Source of the DNA: Pseudo-nitzschia pungens
Taxonomy: Eukaryota; Bacillariophyta; Bacillariophyceae; Bacillariales; Bacillariaceae
Assembly: GCA_037355855.1 (NCBI GenBank)
Contig: CM074758.1
Location: 717,001-781,000, forward strand
Length of the DNA: 64,000 nt
Direction of reading: 5' to 3'
The notes below the pieces were generated by a model. That model saw only the letters and a list, made by a program, of their open reading frames with translations. It was not told the DNA's origin and searched no databases. Below are positions 22,950 to 33,799 of the stretch, one piece after another. How positions within the stretch are numbered: the first letter of the stretch is position 1; every line of letters starts with the position of its first letter. A program made the translations under genes and the position numbers.

Positions 22950-23651
22950 TTTTCATCCGAACTGCAGAGAAGGAGTGCTGTGACCGAATGAACTTCCTCG
23001 CAACCAAACTAATCAATGAGACGAGGATCGAAGGCGTTCGTGACAGTCTTGTCGGATTTTCCAAGAGCGCAAAGCATTCGGAGACCTCCATCAATATATC
23101 TCGTGGATTTTTCTGTGCCGTCGGTTGAAAACGAAAAAAAAATTGTCCATGCGTCGCTTGTCGGTCAAGTTGCGATCCACGTTGTTCGGTGAGTGACCGG
23201 TAAATATTAATCTTAAGGTTTATGTTGTGATGTCGATGCTTCCTCGAACGATTCTCAAGAATGTATCCGTTGAGTCGATCGAGTCAAATTCCTCCTCGAA
23301 CCAAATTTTACTCACGAAACACTCAGGACTGGCAAGAGTTCATGAAAATTCTGACATGTGCTGACGACACTACCGTAATCTTAACCAACCCATACTACGT
23401 GTAGAATTACGCATGGTAACGTAAGGTTTAGCGTTCGTTCGGTAAGGTTACGGTACTACGGGGAGCATGGGGTTCGAAAATGAGTAGTACGAGTTTCGCG
23501 AGAAAAAACGATCGGAACGAGAAACGAGAATCGAATGTCACAGCAACCATGTTGGTGGTGATCCAAACTGCGACATGTTGAAAGAAGATTGGAAGAAAGT
23601 TGACTCATAAGACGCCAAGCTACTCATTCACCAGGAGTTTCTTTATGCACA
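22950..23651. other. divergent spacer with motif cluster
   Basis: Lies between the GH36 gene (-) and the GIY-YIG gene (+). 23380-23460 contains ccgtaatctta, gtaaggttta and ggtaaggttacggtac, the dispersed motif family. No supported gene. Confidence 0.55.
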
Positions 23652-24957
23652 ATGTCGAATTTCGTCCTGCAACTACTGTTGTTACTGACGACATCGACAA
23701 CGATACCTGTGCATGCCTTCCCGTCGGCGCTTCAGCAGCAACTGCATTCGAGGTCGCTTTGTCCCCAGCCATCTCCTTCGGAGCTGGATCTGTTTGGTAG
23801 ACGAAGGGAGCAGAAACAGAATGATGAGAGCGACAATTACGGAAGCGGGAACAGCAGGAGTTACAGCAATGGGAGAAGGAGAATACTGAAAAAAGATGTC
23901 AAGAAATTCGAATCTGGGTTTGCCAGAAAAAGCACCAAAACCAATAACAACAACAACAACAACAACGAGGATCGTCACGCCTGGAAGAAGAAAGAGAGAT
24001 ACCCCGGCGAGGGTCTTCCCGAGTTTGCGCAATCGGCCATTTATCGCTTTCGAGGCCTGAAACAAAAAGTTCGATACGCCTTTTGTCGCAACACCGTATA
24101 CGTCCTGGAATGCGAAGGCGACAAATACTACGTGGGCTCGACGAGCAATCGCAAGCAACGGTACCGAGAACATTTTGAATACTCGCGAGGCGGAAGCAAG
24201 TGGACGCGGCTCCACAAACCAATCAGGGTTGTTGCGGAGTACAAACGCATCCCGAGCCGATACCTGATGGGAATGGAAGCCCAAAAGACGGCGGAAACCA
24301 TGATCAAGCACGGGGTCAACAACGTTCGGGGAGCCTCCTACAGTTTCGCACGAAATTTCACCACGGACGACATATCGAGCCTGACGGGATTTTTGGGGCA
24401 TTACAACCAACTGGACTACAAATCATTGTCGAAAGAATTGTTCAAGGTGCTGCCGAGACCGGATCCACCGGAGCGATCCTTTGCGCCGGCTGCCCGAAGC
24501 ACCTACGCGAAACCCAGAAACAAAAAGAAATCCAGCGATCCGGTCCCGAACCAGACCGTTAGCGCTGCTGCTACCACTACCACCATCGAGAAACCTCCGA
24601 ATCGCAGGAAACTGAGGAAGATGCGAAGAGAGGAACGGGCACTGCAAAAGGACAAAGCGAAATGCTACAAGTGTGGCCAGACCGGTCACTGGGCCAGGGA
24701 TTGCCCTCTCGACGACCAAACAAGGAGTCCGATCGAACACAAAGATTCGTTTCTCGTCGAGGGCGGATTGGTCGATGTCGTTCGAAGACTCGCTGGATCA
24801 ATGGACGCTCCCGGGGAACCTCCTGGACGTGGAATCTTCCAAGGAATACAAACCGAAATCGAACCTCGACAAACAAAAGGAATCCAATTCGAAATCGGAC
24901 TTGGACCAAGATTTCGACAAAGCACTCGAGCAGTTTTTTGATTCCGATTCGAGTTAA
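23652..24957 (+). CDS. plastid-directed GIY-YIG domain protein with CCHC zinc knuckle (one frame break)
   Basis: The N-terminus MSNFVLQLLLLLTTSTTIPV is a signal peptide followed by HAFPS, which fits the Phe-containing cleavage motif of diatom plastid presequences. A basic low-complexity linker follows. Residues about 148-260 form a GIY-YIG nuclease-like domain (VYVLECEGDKYYVGSTSNRK...REH, then KWTRLHKPIRV and MEAQKTAETMIKHGVNNVRG). A CCHC zinc knuckle, CYKCGQTGHWARDC, lies at about 337-350. The frame from 23652 continues to 24941 but becomes Gly/Pro/Arg-rich. Deleting one G of the run at 24761-24763 switches to ADWSMSFEDSLDQW...EQFFDSDSS, ending at 24957, and gives 434 aa; this acidic tail looks more natural. 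The GIY signature here is VYVLE...YYVGS. Nuclease activity is not certain; an RNA/DNA-binding plastid nucleic-acid role is inference. Confidence 0.78.
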
Positions 24958-25235
24958 ATTGGCTTCGTCGTTTTTGTTTTTTTTTCGACACAGGCAACAG
25001 TGTTCACTCCTCCGGACGGTGATCCCGTCGACACGAACCGAAATCAATGTACAAGAAATTGTCTCGTAGCTACTAGTACAGTAGTTGCGGAACCAATTCT
25101 TGATGATACCGACATTCGTATGTGCTCGAATAGCTAGATAATATCGAAGAGAACAAATCTACCTACGTGTACTGCACGAAACAATTTAGGCCATGAATTC
25201 TAAACGATGCTATATCCATTCGACATCGAAGGCAA
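24958..25235. other. convergent 3' spacer
   Basis: AT-rich convergent 3' region. Nothing recognised. Confidence 0.5.
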
Positions 25236-26893
25236 CTAAAGATTGTCATCAAAGAAGGATACCTCCAGCCTGCGAGAAATAATTCTCGAAGATCTTTCCC
25301 GTATGATGTTTCGCACGTGCCTTATCGATTCCTGTCCACCGACAATTCTTTTGCCCTTTCTTTGAATCCGACGATTCCTCGATGCCAGGTTTTCAGTAAT
25401 CTGGTTTGCACGCTGGGCGAAGTGTTCGACGTCTTGCACCAATTGTTTCAATGATTCTTGTCCACCCACCACCGAGTGGCTCTTAGCCTCGATCTGTTTT
25501 CTCGTCGACCCAAGGTCACAAGTTATTTGGTTCACTCGTTGAGCAATGCGCTTGATTTCCCGAATCAAGTGGAAGCATGTGTTCATGACAACCGACGCAG
25601 CCTCTTTCGCTGCCCTTAAGACAACTGTTCGAACTTTCAACCGAATTGATTCTAGGGATTTCGTCAACCGAAAGAAGTATTCCTGACGATTCTCGTTGTT
25701 TAGTATCACTATCTTCTGTTGGGGGCCTTCTTTCGGAGGAAGAGACTCATTTCCACCTATTGCCGTTTGGTGCATAAGAGGGAACATTTCTGTTCGAACG
25801 GTTCGCAAGTCACTCTGGTCCTGTATCCGAATTGCTATTCTCTGTTGAAGGTGGAATTGAAGGACGAAGCAGTTTACTTTCATACAATGGAACCTGCAAA
25901 TCCTTCACTAGGAGTGTGTCCATTCTGAGATTGCTGAAGAGTATCAAAATCTTCTGGTTCCTTCAGACCATTGCCATCCATTTTATCAAACAAAACGTTT
26001 GCCTGATTTATTTCGTGCATGGTAACTTGCTGCTGCAGGTCTTTCACTTTCTGTTGGTCTCGAGAATGAGAATTGGGTAAATCATCTTCCTCTCCGGTTT
26101 TCTCGATTGCATTTTTTGCTTGAAGATCTTGGACGTTCGCTGTATTTGTGGCGCTTTGTTCACCATCCTGTGTTCCTTGTTGTCCCTGTGATTGTTCACG
26201 AATCTCATGGTTCGATAATTCATTTCGTTCCTGATCACTACCGTCGAAAATAACTTTCTGATCTGGTTCATGGATCAGGACTTGATTGTCTCTATTGTGG
26301 AAAGGTATCGCAGCGGGTTCAACAGTGGTAGTATCACTGACTCCGGTAGCTTTTGGATCTCGAGCTTTGTTAGATAGCCAGATAACCCCACTCAAGTCCA
26401 TTGCACTCATCAGAAGCCAAATGGTAACTAGCAATGTTGTAGCCAGATATTTCGTCACTCTCTTCGTCTGGGACTCGAATGTTACATTTTCCTTCTCAAT
26501 TGCCTTGAAACTTGTCGGGCTATCGCTGAGTTTGCTCTTGTCTTCGCTCATTATTGTAGAAACAGATGCATCGACAGAAGTAGGACTGATGTTTTCTATC
26601 AGTTCTGGAACTTCGTGATGTCGATTGCGGTCCGTATCCAGAAACATGATTTTTGGTGTGGTATCTACCACATGGATATCTTGGTGGTGCATTCGACCTC
26701 GCTGTTCCCTGTCGTTTTTCTTTTGTGTCTTGCGAAGGCTTTCGAAAAAGTCGTCGTCGTCGTCGTCGTCATCGTCTTTGGAGGCGGCATCATCGTTTCT
26801 GCCGCAGACCATGTTGTCGAACGCACTCAATGGAGACTCTGGTGGAATGTCTCTCGAGCATTCTTCGTCGGAAAGTCTTTCGTTGTCACTCAT
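25236..26893 (-). CDS. single-pass membrane protein with coiled-coil lumenal/extracellular half, unknown
   Basis: Exon 1 (26893 to about 25890) begins MSDNERLSDEECSRDIPPE and has a (Asp)n run. One hydrophobic segment, YLATTLLVTIWLLMSAMDL, lies near residue 150, followed by a Gln/Asp/Glu-rich region. Exon 2 (about 25830 to 25236) is basic and helical (SLESIRLKVRTVVLRAAKEA..., IKRIAQRVNQITCDLGSTR) with two similar blocks around VVGGQESLKQL and VVGGQESIRHV. A short intron with GTATGA donor and CAACAG (44 nt) or ATACAG (65 nt) acceptor joins the frames in phase 0. Otherwise these would be two overlapping genes. Total about 530-540 aa with a type II topology guess. No family recognised. Confidence 0.6.
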
Positions 26894-27586
26894 CGGAGTC
26901 GTATTCTTGAAGCTGAAGTGTTCCCGATGCTCAGATAATAGATTTTCTTTGAGGAAAGCTGGTGCACAAAAACAATTTTTAATCCATCAACAAAAGTTGC
27001 TCGTTTGGTGACAACGAGAACGCTTTTTTTTGACTTGTTGTTGAGTTCAAGATGCTGGTGCCCGCCTTGCGCAAACGGTATTTTTATTGGACGGATTGCT
27101 AAGGCATAAGATACCATTTCGAGCGTGCAGGGCCGTCTGATGTACGTGTACCGTATATAACTCATTTCATATCTCAATCAACTTCTTGCTTCCAGCAGTA
27201 CGTATGAAAAAACTACAAGTACAGTACTTGTACTTCGTATTGGTTATGTGTAAGAAAAACTCACGTGTGAAACAATTTCCTTGAGCACCTGGATGATCTT
27301 TCCCCCAACGAAATTCAAACTTGGTGTCATCTGAGTTCCTCTTCCTGAAGGGATCCCGATACTCTTACTGTACTTCCATCGAGGACAGATCTACTCTCGA
27401 CTGTAGAAACGAGTCACTCGTTCGATAACAAGTGTAGTTGCAATAGACAGTTCGGTGTTGCATGGTGAGTACTACCACATACTACATCGAAATAGCAAGC
27501 GTTACAAGCGGAAGAAGAGACAACAAAGTCTAACTCAAATACATTCAAGAGAGACACGGTGCAGCTGAATGAAACGAAAGTGACTG
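26894..27586. other. divergent spacer with a possible orphan exon
   Basis: Minus-strand 27265-27330 reads MTPSLNFVGGKIIQVLKEIV and ends at a GTGAGT donor at 27264, which looks like a first coding exon. No acceptor joining it to the gene at 26893 was convincing. The open frame at 26890-27177 on minus may be its continuation or chance. gtacagtacttgtac repeats lie near 27215-27240. Confidence 0.35.
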
Positions 27587-28557
27587 ATGAAAATGGTGTC
27601 GAAATCTGTTCTTTTCGAGGTCCTGATGCTGAGCTGCGTCGGGATGTTCACATCCGAAGCGTTCGTCACTGTTCCTCTGACGCGTACAAACGTCCACGAA
27701 GTTTCGTTGTTCATGGCGAAGGAGGACGGTGATTCGAAGCAAGGATATCGGTTCGGAGATTTGACTCGCGGCGTGCTGAAAAGCGTGAGGGGCGGAGATG
27801 GAAAACCTTCGGATTCGAAGGGCGGCTACAAATTCGGGGATCTGACTCGCGGCGTTTTGAAAAAAGCGAGCGAGAACCCGTCGGGCTACAAGTTCGGAGA
27901 CATTTCTCGCTGGCTCGATAAACACGCCAAGCAACAGGTGTCCAAATTTACCAAGAAGGAAAATTACAAGTTCGGTGACATGAGCAAAGAAGTGGTTCGG
28001 CGTTTGGTGAGCGGAGAGTACAGCAAGGACGATTTGTGGCTGTTCTTGAGAATCGTGGCCACCATCGGGATCAATCCTGCAACCGGTGACGAGTGTCTTG
28101 CCACTCAAGGTGTTGACCGAGCTGCTGAACATGACCATGGAAGCTAGCATTGCACAAAGCGTGGGCGAGAGAGTTGTGTCCAGCATTACCAACGAAATCG
28201 ATGGCCGCATGAAGGAGCTCGTTACGGGAGATCGCAACTACGAGGCAGGCGATTTTACCAAAAAAGCCGTGTCCAAGTGGACGGGAAAGGACGGCTATCA
28301 ATTCGGTGACATTACGAAAACAATCATGGACAAACGAGCAGCGGCGGCACAAGATGGTCAGGCAGGCAACGAGAATTCCCCGAGTGTTTTGGACTTGTTC
28401 TCTTCGAACTCGGAGGGGCACTCTCTTGGAAGAATGGGACAAGCGACTGCTGAAGAGTCGGCGTGAACAAGAAGGCCTGGGCCCACTAAAAGACGACGAG
28501 TCCTACCGACATTGGGACGAAAAGTTTCTCTCTTCGCCATCCGCTCCGAAACAATGA
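27587..28557 (+). CDS. plastid-presequence protein with YxFGD repeats (two frame breaks)
   Basis: The N-terminus MKMVSKSVLFEVLMLSCVGM ends in TSEAFVT, a diatom plastid-type signal/transit junction. The mature part carries six repeats of the form Y-[KRQE]-[FA]-G-D-[LIMF]-[TS]-[RK]: YRFGDLTRG, YKFGDLTRG, YKFGDISRW, YKFGDMSKE, YEAGDFTKK and YQFGDITKT. The first five lie roughly 25-90 residues apart before a Leu-rich helical core (VLPLKVLTELLNMTMEASIA). The sequence is split over three frames. Removing one G of ggg at 28067-28069 gives ATIGSILQPVTSVLPLKVL. Removing one G of gggg at 28415-28418 gives NSEGTLLEEWDKRLLKSRRE and an end at 28557. The corrected protein is 322 aa. Similar FGD repeat proteins occur in algae with secondary plastids, as far as I recall, with no established function. 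Confidence 0.7.
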
Positions 28558-28917
28558 TCCGATGCAGACGATTTACGGGGAAACGCCTGCATCGATCATA
28601 CCATCTAGCTTGTGAGAATTCTGCTGGACCATGCCTTGCGTACTATTTTTGTCTGCTTGCACAAGTTGTTTCCAGCAGATCTTCCAAGATGACCGAACAA
28701 TTACTCGAATTTTGACGTGGTATTGTATAAATATTCCTTTGGCTACAACAAAAAAAATGATAAAAATATTCAGCGTTCGATTTAATCCAAGCTTGACTAT
28801 ACCAAATTCACATCTCGCCCTAGTGACATAGCACCTACTAGCTGGTGCAGTCACAATGCTGTTGCAGTTTCCAATGCTGGGAAGCAAGAAATTGGATGCA
28901 TGTATAGAACAAATTGT

Positions 28918-30947
28918 TCAATCGATCTGGGCACGAGCCTGCAACCACGGCTTGCGCTTCATCTGCACCAGCCGCTGCCGGGTGGCCTCGGTTCTCAGTT
29001 CGTGCCGCTTGAGGGCCTGCTGCTTGTTTACCAGTGACCGCAACTCCTTGTGGATCGCCCCACCAACGGTGGCGTCCCGGACCATTTGACCGAGTTTCTT
29101 GGCGGATTTGAGGATCAGGACCTGTCCCGCCGTGCGCCCGTTGCTTCCCGCCGATTGCGGCAGGTGGTTCCCGCTCCCACCGACGCCGCCTTTCCCCCCC
29201 GATCCTCGCTCGTGCGCGTGCTGCCACTTGATGCCGAGCTTGGCCATGTCCGTGGCCCGGGGCGTCACCACCCGGCCACGGCCGCCCCTTCCTGCAGCGG
29301 CCCCGCTGCGTACCGTCCTGAGCTCGGCCTCGAGCGAGTCGCACAGCGCGATCGAGTGCTCGACCATCTTTCCCTCCAGTACCTCCAGGGTTCCCTCGGG
29401 TATGTTCTTGGTGCCCTTCTTGCGCTCGTCGACCCATTCCTGGGCGATGGCGCGCGATGCCTCCAAAAGCCACGACCGGCAGTCCTCCAGGGACCAAGAG
29501 GAAATGGTTTTTTTTGGCCAGAGAGGATTCGTTTCCATGCGTTCTGGCCTTTTCCCTTGGAAATGGATTCCATATCCAGCAACAGCCCGCCCTTCCCGGC
29601 AAGTTTCGTGTGGTGGAGTTGGTTCCGCCGACTGGCCCTCGGATTGTTGTAGGAGATGTCGGAGATGGCGAGCTGTTTTTGTTTGAGAATGTTCTGGCCG
29701 TCCTTGGACAGCTGGTCAAAAGCGATGCACAGACACGCCGCGATGATCCCCTTTTCTTGCTGGAGCAACTCACGGTCTTCACGAAAGGCAGCGTACAATT
29801 CCTTGCCCCGCTGGATGACGGCTTCGTGCAAGTTGAGTGCATCTCCAACGTGGGCCATTTGTATGAAGGCGTCCTTCTTTTTCTTGTCCTTGTACCCCTG
29901 ACGGGTGCGCCGGTCCTCCTTGCCAAACTGCGAAATATTGAGTTCGGTATAGGCGTGGGCGTTCCTCAGAATGGTTTCCAGGCCCCGCCCCCTCTGGCTG
30001 CCAAATCCACCGACCCCGGCACCGGTGTTCATCTGGACGCCGCCCAGGGTGGTCGACATGTTGTGGGCGTTGGAATAGAGTGGGTTCTGCGTGTCGCCGT
30101 GGTGGTTTCGGTCAACCTCACCCTCGAATTTTCGGAACTGGGACCCCTCGTGCATGAGCGACTCGCAATTGACGGTTCCGCACGCGCTGCAGATAATGTC
30201 TCCGTTCTTGCGGTCTAGCACAAAGAGAGACTGGTCCGTGTTGCCGCAAGAGGCGCAATTTTTTAATTTTTCCAGCACGTGGACGCTCTGGGAATCGGCT
30301 CCCAGAGTGGGAATGTCGATTTCTTCCGGCTGCGACAGCCCCTTTCCCAGGACCACCGTGTCGTACACACGCTTCTGTATGTTTTTGAATTCCGCGGGGG
30401 TAAAGTCCTTCGCCAGCATGTCCTTGATGCGAAAGGGGGTGGTGATCAGTACGTCTGACTCGATCTGGGTTTGGATCGACTGGGACAGGCTGTGCGCCAG
30501 CTGGAGGAGGTTTGCCAGCGAGGCACCCGCAGCGGTGGGGATCTGTTCCAGAGTTTTGGGATCGATATTGGAAAGGGGCTGACACTTCTTGTCAACGATC
30601 CCCCCGGGCTGTCCGGCGAGGCCGTTGATGATCCCGGAAATCGAGAGTTGTGTGAATCTACCGCCGACGGTCGTCTTGAGATCACGGGCGGCGTCGTCCT
30701 CTATCTCTAGGAGATCCTCGTCGTCCTCGTTCTCCTCGCCATCTCCGACGACCCGGATCGTGTGGTAATAGAGGTTGTAGGGATCCACGACGGCAAAGAA
30801 TTCCTTTGGTTTCTTTTTCTGGGCAGCGGAGGCTGCCGTTTCGTCGGCTCCGCGTTTCTGCTTTTTTGTGGGTGGCGGAGCATCGCTGGGAGGATCATCG
30901 TCTCCGTCCTGCTCGGGTTTTCGGAGATTGATTGTCATCTGATCCAC
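28918..30947 (-). CDS. TFIIB-family transcription factor with internal zinc ribbon (one frame break)
   Basis: General transcription factor-like protein of about 676 aa, roughly twice the usual TFIIB length. The zinc ribbon CASCGNTDQSLFVLDRKNGD...CSACG lies at about residues 232-260 and is followed by the B-reader-like SLMHEGSQFRKFEGE and RNHHGD. Then come ETILRNAHAYTELNISQFGK and a cyclin-like repeat (AFIQMAHVGDALNLHEAVIQ..., GIIAACLCIAFDQL). An unusual 230-residue N-terminal extension precedes the ribbon. After DMESISKGKGQ the frame is lost at an A8 run (plus-strand T run 29508-29515). One more A would continue as KKTISSWSLEDCRSWLLEAS through a helical C-terminus ending QMKRKPWLQARAQID at 28918. 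The corrected length is an exact codon multiple. TFIIB versus a Brf-like paralogue is undecided. Confidence 0.78.
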
Positions 30948-31280
30948 ACCCCTCCGTAGATTGGCCCAGGTTTGTGTCGCGATTTCGGGGGATATAGCGT
31001 GCTTCTTCGCCGACGCCGAGGGATCGCTAACGGCTGCATTTTTCGGAAGGATTCGCGGGTGACCGGGAAAAAGTTGGAAGCGAGACGAACATCGAGAAAC
31101 GAACGAATCGCAATCGCAATCGCAATCACAATCACAAAACGATCAACGAAAAAAAAATCGCGATTGTGTTGAGTAATCTTGACTTTTCGTTGGTTCATTC
31201 GTTTCATTCTCTCAAACATTTATCGTTCTTTCTTTCTTTCTTTCTTTCTTGCAATTCCTATCCACGCATTGATTTCGTTC
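30948..31280. other. promoter-side spacer of the TFIIB-like gene
   Basis: Contains AATCGC hexamer repeats (31108-31135) and a TTTC tract (31226-31250). No gene seen. Confidence 0.5.
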
Positions 31281-31784
31281 CTAGACCGAAGGCTGATCGA
31301 TGCAAGAAGGATCCTCGTACAGAAATTCTGGTATTGTCTCGTCTTGCCCCGTCCGAACCGAATACGAAACGAAATCGTTTGCATTGTGGATAACGCATAC
31401 TGTATCACCAGCCTGCATCCACACAGCACAGCACATCGCATCCCTCCAGACGCCGCAATCCATCTCCGTGGATCGATCACAACGACCGATTCGTTGGTAC
31501 TACGCACCTTGTTCCGGTGGGGCATTGGTGTTGGTTCCGGTCCCCTGTCCCCGAAAGGGTCCCGGGATCGTTCCGATCCAGTTGTCGACGCCGGCTCCGT
31601 CCTCGTCCCAAAAGCAAACGTGCTTGGTCGTCGTTTGAAACGTGGGGGTGGGGGGAGCCGCTGCCGCCGCGGAAGATCCCGGAGCGGAGGGGGACGCTCC
31701 CGCCGGCTGCGCCCCGGGAGACGAGGCAACGGCATCCGCCGCCGACGACGAAGGTGGAAGGTTCGTGGCCACTGCGGATGCCAT
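31281..31784 (-). CDS. small spliced gene, unknown product (131 aa)
   Basis: Exon 1, 31508-31784, starts MASAVATNLPPSSSAADAVA and contains a Pro/Ala/Ser-rich linker, then HVCFWDEDGAGVDNWIGTIP. The intron 31400-31507 (108 nt) has a GTGCGT donor and GATACAG acceptor, phase 1 on both sides. Exon 2, 31281-31399, reads VCVIHNANDFVSYSVRTGQD and ends EDPSCIDQPSV. Without splicing the frame stops right after the donor, which supports the intron. No domain recognised. A TCGAT pentamer repeat (31799-31826) sits just upstream of the ATG. Confidence 0.6.
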
Positions 31785-33799
31785 CGATGTCGTGTGTGTA
31801 TCGATTCGATTCGATTCGATTCGATTCTCGGTGATGGGATTGAAGGAATGGATGAATGAATGAATCGATCCAACAATCAATCGCCCGGGATCCACACTAC
31901 GGTGTTCGCTCTTCTATCTGGGACGGATCGTGTCGATGCCGGTTCGGTTGTTGCGGGTGCTACCGTCGCAGGAGCTGTCAAAAGTGTTGAAGACTACCAG
32001 CGGTGTGGATTCGACGTCCTGATTACTATGCGTTGCAATAACGGTAGATGTGAAGTACGAGTAAAGGATACAAAGTAAGGTTTACCTTACCTTTGTTTGG
32101 AAAGGTGGAGTTGTCAATCCAACTCGATCGATATTCTCGTAGAGCACTGGTATGCTTACTCAATGCACGATGAATACACGCGCCGTTCGGTACAAGTAAG
32201 GTTACGAGCAACGAAAAAGACCTGCGTAGTGCAGTAAACGTAACCCGTCAAGGTTGCGTACTCGTACCGTACGGTAGTGTTAGCACGAACCACACACTTT
32301 ACAACAAAGCAGTTGAGCACGAGAAAGAACCGAAAGACCGTTACTGATCAATAGTCGGTTGCATACTCATAGTACATATCATATATATCTATGGATCTAT
32401 GGAATATACTGTAAAGACGCGACTCGGAACTCGGAACTGGCAACCGCAGAATGAATCATAATCAGCACACAAGAATCATCCTGTGCGGAAGCCCAAACAA
32501 ACCTGCTTTGAAATTCGACTACAGTACCGGCATTGGTGCATGGTCTCCCATGGTTTGAACCTTTCCCGGTGAATGGGTGACTGGTTCTTTTGTTGGATGT
32601 AGTATTAATAATACTAGTACTAGTACTAGTTACTAGCAGTAGTACTTCTAGTACTAAACATCTCAAAATGCACTGCTGAAAATCGTGTATTTTAGGCTTC
32701 TTGGAACTATTGACTTATTATTGTCCTCCTCTTCTCTTGTCTTCGTTTCTTTTTCCGTCTTTTGTCAGAATAAGAAGATGTGATTGATTGGGAACTTGAT
32801 TGGCCATTTGTGACCATCTGTGCCTACCTGCCTTTCTATCTTCATCATAACTTACCGCAATAGCGGAGAGGATGCATGATGTTTCATTAGCGCGCGAGTG
32901 GCCGGAACAAAAAGAAACCGGTGTCGATTGCTGGATACGATTCAACACGAGAATTAGGAAGCACGAAACATTTTTGTATTTTGGTCTCATTGATACAAAA
33001 ACTGCAAACATAAGATTACCAAACTTAGCCGGATTGTCTCATTTTATTGAATTTCTTGGCTTGTGTTCATATCATAATGGAGCTGCTAAAGAACGCATCT
33101 TATCCTTTTCATGGTAATTGTTGAGATGTTGCTGGCTTTCTTATCTTCAGAAGCATTTAATAGCGCGTAACTTGTAGCATATCATGAAAACTTTCCTTGT
33201 CAGAGCATAGCCCGACATTTCGAAGCGATACGCAATTAACGCTCCCGGACGGGTTGGGAGGGGCTATTTCCATTTTAGTGATTACTCTATACTAAATGAA
33301 AAAAGAACGGATCGGTCGATCGAGAGGCTTTGATTTCGAGTCGTCTGCTACCATCTCTTTTTCGGGTACGAAATCGAAAGTTTTTGATTATGTTAATCAA
33401 ATACCATAGGGGAAGTATCGAATTCACACATTTATGGCACAATCCTATTTATTGCAATCCATGGAGCATTGGAATAAATTGTTAATGTTCATCATTGAAA
33501 AAAATAATAGTGCCTTATCACAAGTAAAGAAGTCCATGAGCATATATAAAATTGAGACTTATCGATAAAAAGAACGAAACCTTTCCATCTGAAAGTAGGC
33601 AATTTTACCAAAAAAGAATGTCATTGTTTTTATATTTAAATCAAAGTACATGACATCATCGACGGAGAGAAGCGCAGTCCTTAAAAGCAAACGTTGTACT
33701 TTGTCACGATACTTTTCCCTGAAAGCGAAATCGCTGTGATTGTGAAGTCTCTTATTAATCTCGGTCTACGATTTGGCAAAACTCAAATCAGGTGTGGTC
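31785..33799. other. 2-kb AT-rich spacer
   Basis: No supported gene. It holds motif-family copies (32040-32095 taaggtttaccttacc; 32195-32275 gtaaggttacg and accgtacggta), tactag repeats (32605-32645) and AT-rich unique sequence from 32660 onward. Short open frames (for example 32872-33117) look random. Confidence 0.55.
31799..31826. repeat. TCGAT/ATTCG pentanucleotide repeat in 5' leader
   Basis: About five units lie immediately upstream of the start codon at 31784 (-). Confidence 0.85.
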
